A DNA stretch of 64,000 bases from positions 186,001 through 250,000 of the forward strand of contig JARKIP010000032.1 in the NCBI GenBank assembly GCA_029990175.1, written 5' to 3'. Source of the stretch: Petunia secreta. Its lineage: Eukaryota; Streptophyta; Magnoliopsida; Solanales; Solanaceae. The notes under the pieces are model-generated. The model was not told the DNA's origin and made no database searches. It saw nothing but the letters and a program-made list of their open reading frames with translations. Within the stretch, counting starts at the first letter, position 1, and each line of letters opens with the position of its first letter. Below are positions 58,532 through 64,000 of the stretch, one piece after another. The position numbers and the translations under genes are program-made.

Positions 58532-59856
58532 TGTCTTGCTCCCAATGCGCACGCAAGTTTACGTGGTCGACAAGTAATAAAGTGATAAGTAGAGTATCGT
58601 TCCCACGAGGACTATTCAGACTGGACTCCTAACAAACAATTTCTAACTAACTATCCTGGGATCTTTTTCCAATAGTGATGATTTAATTAACTAAAGAACA
58701 ATAATTAAAATGGTGGAAATTCAGTCAAACAATGGGGCAAACGTTAGTTGTAAACAATATTAAGGAGACGGTCCAGGGTCAGAGTTACGAACACTCCAGT
58801 TGAGTTTTCCAATTGATTCCACTTCTTAAATCCCGGATTACTAACTAACAGATAAAATGTACCCGTGAAAACCTTTTGATTCTTCACGGTCTATGCAGGC
58901 TACTCCAATCCCTATATGTCTATGGGTTGAATCACGTGCACGCATTAACGAACTCTGTAATTAGTTAAGCTAGGCGAGCAAGTATATGTCTATCCTACTC
59001 ACAAATTTGTTCCCCGATGCCCAGGTTCACAATCTAGCCCTACTCTTTCTTATTGCGTTCATAAATTCCCTCTTTCGAGTTCAATCTAAGAACCATAGAT
59101 AATGCCTAATTATCGGGCCCTGACAATTAAACAAATGAAATCAAGAAAGAATAAGCAATCCGTTATGGGATTCAATATATGGAATTCAATCTTCAAACAT
59201 CAACTTTCATGAAATACTCTAACCCTAGAACGTAAGATTTAGCCACACATACTCATAATAACAGCACAAAGATTTGATGAAATAATGATGTAATGGAGTA
59301 ATAGAAGGAAGAAAAACCCTTGTTCAAGATGTTATGACCTCTCCAATTTGCTCCAAAGTCTGAACTTCTATCAAAAACTAAGTAAAAGAGTATTTATAGG
59401 GTTTACAAACGCCTAGTAATAAGTTACACCTAAGCCTAGACGAAATAGGAAGTCAAAACACGCTCTAGGGGCGCTGTAACTGATGCGGTGCCCCAGACCG
59501 TGCTTGGACAAGCAGAGGACGTCGAAACTTGGGCGCTTTGGCCCCGCGCCGCACCCAGAACCGCCCTTCATAAGCTGGCGCGCCGCATGGCCTAACGCGC
59601 CAGGCAAAATCCTGCTCCTTCTTGCTCCGCAGCTCGTGTCGTGTCATGCCTTCAGGTGCTCGATCCAATCCTCAATCAAACTCCAATCTTTTCATGCTCG
59701 ATCATGCTCTTTAAAGCTCCAATTACACTTCATAACGACCTACACACATGTGACACAATATCAGTGCAAAATCACATTCATAAACTATAAAACGGGCGAA
59801 TAAAATGCTCAAACATGAGGAAATATTAAGGAAACATTGGCATAAAATGCCAAACA
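58532..59856 (-). mobile_element. Solo LTR, Athila-like family, minus strand
   Basis: Minus strand starts TGTTTGGCATTTTATG and ends GAGCAAGACA. No PBS or PPT flanks it. It is related to 1929-3375: both have the CTGGGCATCGGGGAAC block, R/U5 layout and a TATA-like box (here CTATAAATACTC on minus, near 59395). A GC-rich block lies at 59515-59600. Boundaries are within a few bases; I see only an imperfect duplication (CAAAT/CAAAA with shifted ends). Confidence 0.65.
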
Positions 59857-59859
59857 TCA

Positions 59860-60621
59860 ATTTGCACTGTCCATTATTATTTTTCCTATCTCCATAAGCA
59901 CTTATATGTACTATGAGCTGTAAAACTTAAGTGGAGTGAAGGGTGGTGCAGTTTAAGTTGGTGCCCTGAGAAGCAAAACTATTGTTGAAAAAAAAAAGAG
60001 ATAGAAAAATAAGAGAAAATTGTGAAAAGAAAAAGAAAAAAAAACTGAAAAACAACATGATGAAAGAAAAGGAAAAATGAGGAAGTGAATAAAATTAGGA
60101 GCAATTGGGAGTTGAATTGAAAGGGAAACCATGGTTGGAAGAAAGTGGTAATTGAGGTTGAAATAAGTTTTGCAAGTGCTTAGGAAGGTGTAGTCACTAT
60201 TATCTATATATTTATCCTGTCTGTCCCCTAGCCAACATTATAACTTTGATAAAGTCCTATTTGATTTAGGCTGAGTATACCTATATTAGTGGAGAATTAC
60301 AAGATAGGCAACTCTATGGTACCATTGTGTGGCACTTGAATTTCATTGTGACTGCGAGTGAATTCTTTCTATCTTAGTGTCCCTTATAATTAATTTGATC
60401 TATTTGTGTGTGATTGGGACTAGGCTTGACTGGCTAGGGCACATGGATTATGAGAGATTGGAGCTTTTATTAGGCCCTAATCTTGAGCGAGTTAGCATGT
60501 CTTGAGTAAATTGGTGAGTGGAGTTAATTCTTGAGGTTTGGATGTCACTACTTGATTATTTTCATAATTCATGTTTTGAAATGGGTAATGTGTAAATATG
60601 GGGATGTTGTGTTCTTGTACT
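59860..60621 (+). other. Continuation of the Athila-like host 3' region
   Basis: AT-rich, with an A-rich tract near 59980-60050. No ORF or domain. The host's own 3' LTR is not reached in this window. Confidence 0.4.
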
Positions 60622-60727
60622 TGTAGACACCTAATTTTATCCTTCCTATTCCAATAGCCATTATTCAGTCAACATTGTATTTATAACCGACCCATTCTCA
60701 TACACCCACCCTATTCCAAGTCACTAC

Positions 60728-60765
<38 letters not shown>

Positions 60766-63700
60766 TTAGGCTATTTTTGAAAAGCATTTACGCAAACGAT
60801 TATGATTTTACAAAATGTGCACGTTCCGTTACATTTTGTTGTAATTATTCCTATTTTTTTAACAAAATTACCTAAATTATTTTAAAACCTAAAATAATAC
60901 ATTTTCTTAATTATTTAACCCTCACATTTAATTTCCTTTTTTTATACAATTTTATAAGTATCTTATACATATTTTATACGTATTTATATGTATTTTATAC
61001 CCATTTATACATGATATATACACTTTTATACACTCAGCATATTCACCTCACACTCATCCCACTTATACACGTAAATTCCACCTCATCGCCATGTCAAGCC
61101 TACGTGGCTCGATCCTATTCCTCCATTTATTCCATCCAACAGCTAATATCTTATTTCTTTTTTTAATTACACTCTCCACCCCCAAACCCTAAAACCCTTT
61201 TCATTTTGCCCCTCAAATACTCAGCTGCCTCACCCCTCTACTCTCTCTACGAAAACCCTAAACCACTACTGTCACGGCCATTTTCCGGTCGATTTCACCG
61301 GCGAAATTTGAAGAGAATGGCATCATCATATTCCTCTCTCAGTCCGCCACAAAACCCTATGGTCTATTGCCGTTTTGATGAGGGTCAAAATCGACTCCTC
61401 ATCGGGGAAAAGTTTCAGTAGCCAGAAAATGTTCCTGATCATGCGTAAATAGATCCCAAGGTGTTATTACCACTAAAAAAGGCAGGAAATCCCTCATGCA
61501 AACACATTTGAGACGGGTTAATATAAATCCGACTCCGTATACGGGTAACCCTATCCATTTGTTATGCCTATGAGCTTGTGTGATACCTATGCCTAAAATT
61601 TGCCTACTTCTATATGTGTTAATATGTTTTCATATTATTTGCCAATTAGTTAAAATGAAATCCCTGCGACTGATTAATTCATACTTGGTATAGTGACACG
61701 GTTAAACAATGTCTTTGAACTTTTTAAAGTATGAATTTGCTCATAAGTTGACACCCTGGAACATCTTTGTTGTGTTTCAAAGCATAGAATCTGTGTCCAT
61801 TTGTGAATTTCTCATGATCATGTTTGTTTTGCAAATGTACTAGCTTTCATGATTCTGGTAACATACACAGTTTCCTTGAACTTAGAACTTGTCTAGTTTA
61901 ACATTCAAATAGAAGACTAATTTGCAGGATCTCAACTAGTTTTAGTTTGAATCTGTGAGTGGTATTAGAATGGAAACTAGTTATTTGATTGATTTAGTAT
62001 CAATTATAGTTTCTTAGGAATCTGTTAAGGGTTTTCGAGCCTAAAATATTGTTTGAACAACTGATTTCTAAACTTGGACCTTATTGTGTTTAAAGAAGGG
62101 AATTCTAAAGAAATTAGGAATAGGTTTACCTTAATGTTAGGGATTCGATAGGTTTATACATGGAAAGGATACCCTAAGAAACTGTTTTATTTCTGGAAAG
62201 CTATATTTCTTTCCCTTATAGGTTTACCTGTTTGAATTTGAAAGCCTTTACCTTACAACTATATAAACTGGCTATTCTCATTCACTAGGGACACGGTTCT
62301 CATACACAAAAACATACAGAACACTTCACAGGCACACACTTTCTCCCTCTCTGATTTTCTTTTCAAAATCTTTAGAAGACCATTGTTCTGTTCGCTTCTT
62401 GGTTCTGCATGTGCAAGTATTAATCATTATCTGCACCTTGTTTGCTTGTGCCATACTGTTGAAAGGTATTTCTTATTCCTGAGTACCTGGTGCATTTATT
62501 CCTTTGACTTGCCTATGCCTGGTTACTTTGTTTGCTTCATCTTTATCCGCGTTTGCCTAACCTAAACTACCTATGCTTGTTTGGCACTTCATAACTTGGT
62601 CCTGGGTTTCCTGTTAGTTCTTGTTCACCTTTGTACAGTTATTAGGATGATCTAAAAGGATCATACCAGTGTTACTAAGTGCAGGGTAATGCTTTGGGTT
62701 TGTAAAGCTTAATCACTATGCTCATGGGCCATTGGGGCAGTTTTAACTTAATAGGGCTTAATTTCATGCTTTCCCTATCTAGTATTTCCCTTATGTGTAT
62801 ATTTGTTAGGACTTGCCCTATTGTATCTGATTAAAATAGGGTACACAGTTTCAAGGCTGTGTAATTTGCTACTAGGGGCCTTTTCTTACTCTACCTCTTT
62901 ACGTGACTGCATCATGAGGTATTTTTAATATTTTTAAGGTCTAATTGGCATATGAGAACCTATCGCATAGTGCACTCTAATTGGAACTTCATCTAGCAGT
63001 GTCTAATGGGAATTCTTGCATATAAAAATGTTGACAGGGTTGTCTTTTACACTTAGTCGACTAAATCTAACCGGATTGGCCTTTAAAGCTCAACATCAAA
63101 ACAATTTGTTATTCCAAAAACTATTAAAATGCGTGACTTATTACTACAGGGGTTAAATGTGCAAGAGTGACTGATCTACGAATATTTCTGCAAATTAAAA
63201 TCTGCCCCCTTTTTGCATAGGCCCAAACACAGTTTTAAATGTGGCCGATGTGTGTGTTAAAATGGTTTTCGAATCTACTTTACCTCATATACACTAATCT
63301 TATAGTGTATATAGGGTATATGTATTGGGGTCAATTATACGACGATTATATGTATTTTTCTAGAATATATCATCAACATTTCATGTATTTGCATGCTTAT
63401 ATCTATATTTATGTGTGGCAGCCCCTTATTTGCATTTACGTGCTTCCGTAAAACCTGTTTTTTAAAACAGCCTACTTATCTATATATTTTCCAACTGACC
63501 TCTAAATCAAATAGCCATTAAGATTAGGGCTCGACAATTAATTTCAAGTCACACCAACCCTAAATAGCTAATATTTTATTTCAAAAATAACCCCTATTCG
63601 GTTTTTGACAAAATCTAAAAATTACTTGTAAAACCTGCCTATTTTTGCAAAATCAATTCAACTCTTAATATTGCGTAACTATACTATTTCATAACACTTT

Positions 63701-64000
63701 CTTGTAGTTTTGACCACCTTTCGATTAGTATTTTGTAATAGAGGCAAAAAATGATAGTAGGCGTGAAATATAGGCCGTACATGCCAAATTTAAAGTCCCA
63801 TTAAATACATGCTATCCATGTCCACATTATTTTGCAAAAATGGACTTAATTCCTTCATTGATTGTGAATTTGACTTTCTTAAGTTAGTAATATATATTTT
63901 ACGAACATGATAATGGGTACAACTTGTTTAGACATTTCAAAATTAATTGCTCGGGAGGGAACCGCTTTTTGTGGGACATGGGGAAGTGCCTAACACCTTC
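60622..64000 (+). repeat. Long LTR of Ogre-type family, truncated by window end
   Basis: It starts TGTAGACACCTAATTTTATC, with TATA-like CTATATAAAC at 62259-62268 and a (CA)n at 60729-60762. Its right half is related to the reversed 52836-56482 LTR: CTCGACAATTAATTTCAAGT, GCTTCCGTAAAACC, and the end GTGCCTAACACCTTC. It is a 5' or solo LTR; the right end, PBS and duplication partner (left flank GTACT) are outside. The ORF at 61206-61421 lies in U3 and is not supported. Confidence 0.7.

Noticed and set aside
59483..59803. GC-rich ORFs as a host gene or CpG island
   Set aside because: The GC-rich block is inside the solo LTR near its TATA-like box; no domain in either strand.
58532..59856. Perfect target duplication for the minus-strand solo LTR
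   Set aside because: Flanks TGCTT and TCAAT do not match; shifting the ends gives only CAAAT/CAAAA, so the boundary is left approximate.
61206..61421. Possible small gene with Ser/Pro-rich product
   Set aside because: Located upstream of the TATA-like site in a long LTR; no homology recognised and no supporting structure.

Overview
The window is plant nuclear DNA made almost entirely of nested LTR retrotransposons. I found no intact host gene, rRNA, tRNA or CRISPR array. The pol types (Ogre/Tat with an extra archaeal-type RNase H, an Athila-like gag, chromovirus-type Ty3/gypsy), the long LTRs and the LTR style suggest a eudicot with a large genome, most likely Solanaceae; the family call is inference. 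A pericentromeric or other repeat-rich location is likely.

Layout. 1-1928: broken Tat-type remnants. 1929 onward: an Athila-like host element (LTR 1929-3375, PBS, gag start at 3629) whose parts reappear at 11180-13000 and 56488-58531. Its gag is split by a chromovirus-like element at 3663-11174 (5-bp duplication GGAAG). Its second ORF, with a putative plant-transposon-protein domain, is split at 13000/56488 by a 43.5 kb insertion (duplication ACCAC). That insertion is a minus-strand Ogre-type element (13001-56482) with two ORF1-type genes, gag, protease, an intron-like gap, reverse transcriptase, two RNase H domains and integrase, all degenerate.

The Ogre-type element was itself hit three times. 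A 13.2 kb plus-strand Ogre-like element that carries ORF1 but no recognisable gag-pol (14526-27738, duplication ATGTG) sits in its 3' LTR. A solo LTR (39887-42388, duplication CGGAA) sits in its first ORF1. A minus-strand Ty3/gypsy element (43505-52220, duplication AAAAC) sits just before that ORF1. Removing these three insertions leaves an element of about 19 kb. The right end holds the tail of the Athila-like host, an inverted solo LTR (about 58532-59856) and a long LTR running off the window (60622-64000).

How the parts relate. The full Ogre-type element has the coding set of an autonomous element. The nested relative has only ORF1, long LTRs, PBS and PPT, so it probably used proteins supplied in trans by such an element. 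Both share non-coding modules in the leader and 3' region, and both carry tandem arrays upstream of the 3' LTR. Every coding region contains stops or frameshifts, so nothing here looks able to move by itself now. Nesting order and LTR divergence judged by eye agree: the Athila-like host is oldest, the 43 kb element next, and the chromovirus-like and ORF1-only insertions youngest.
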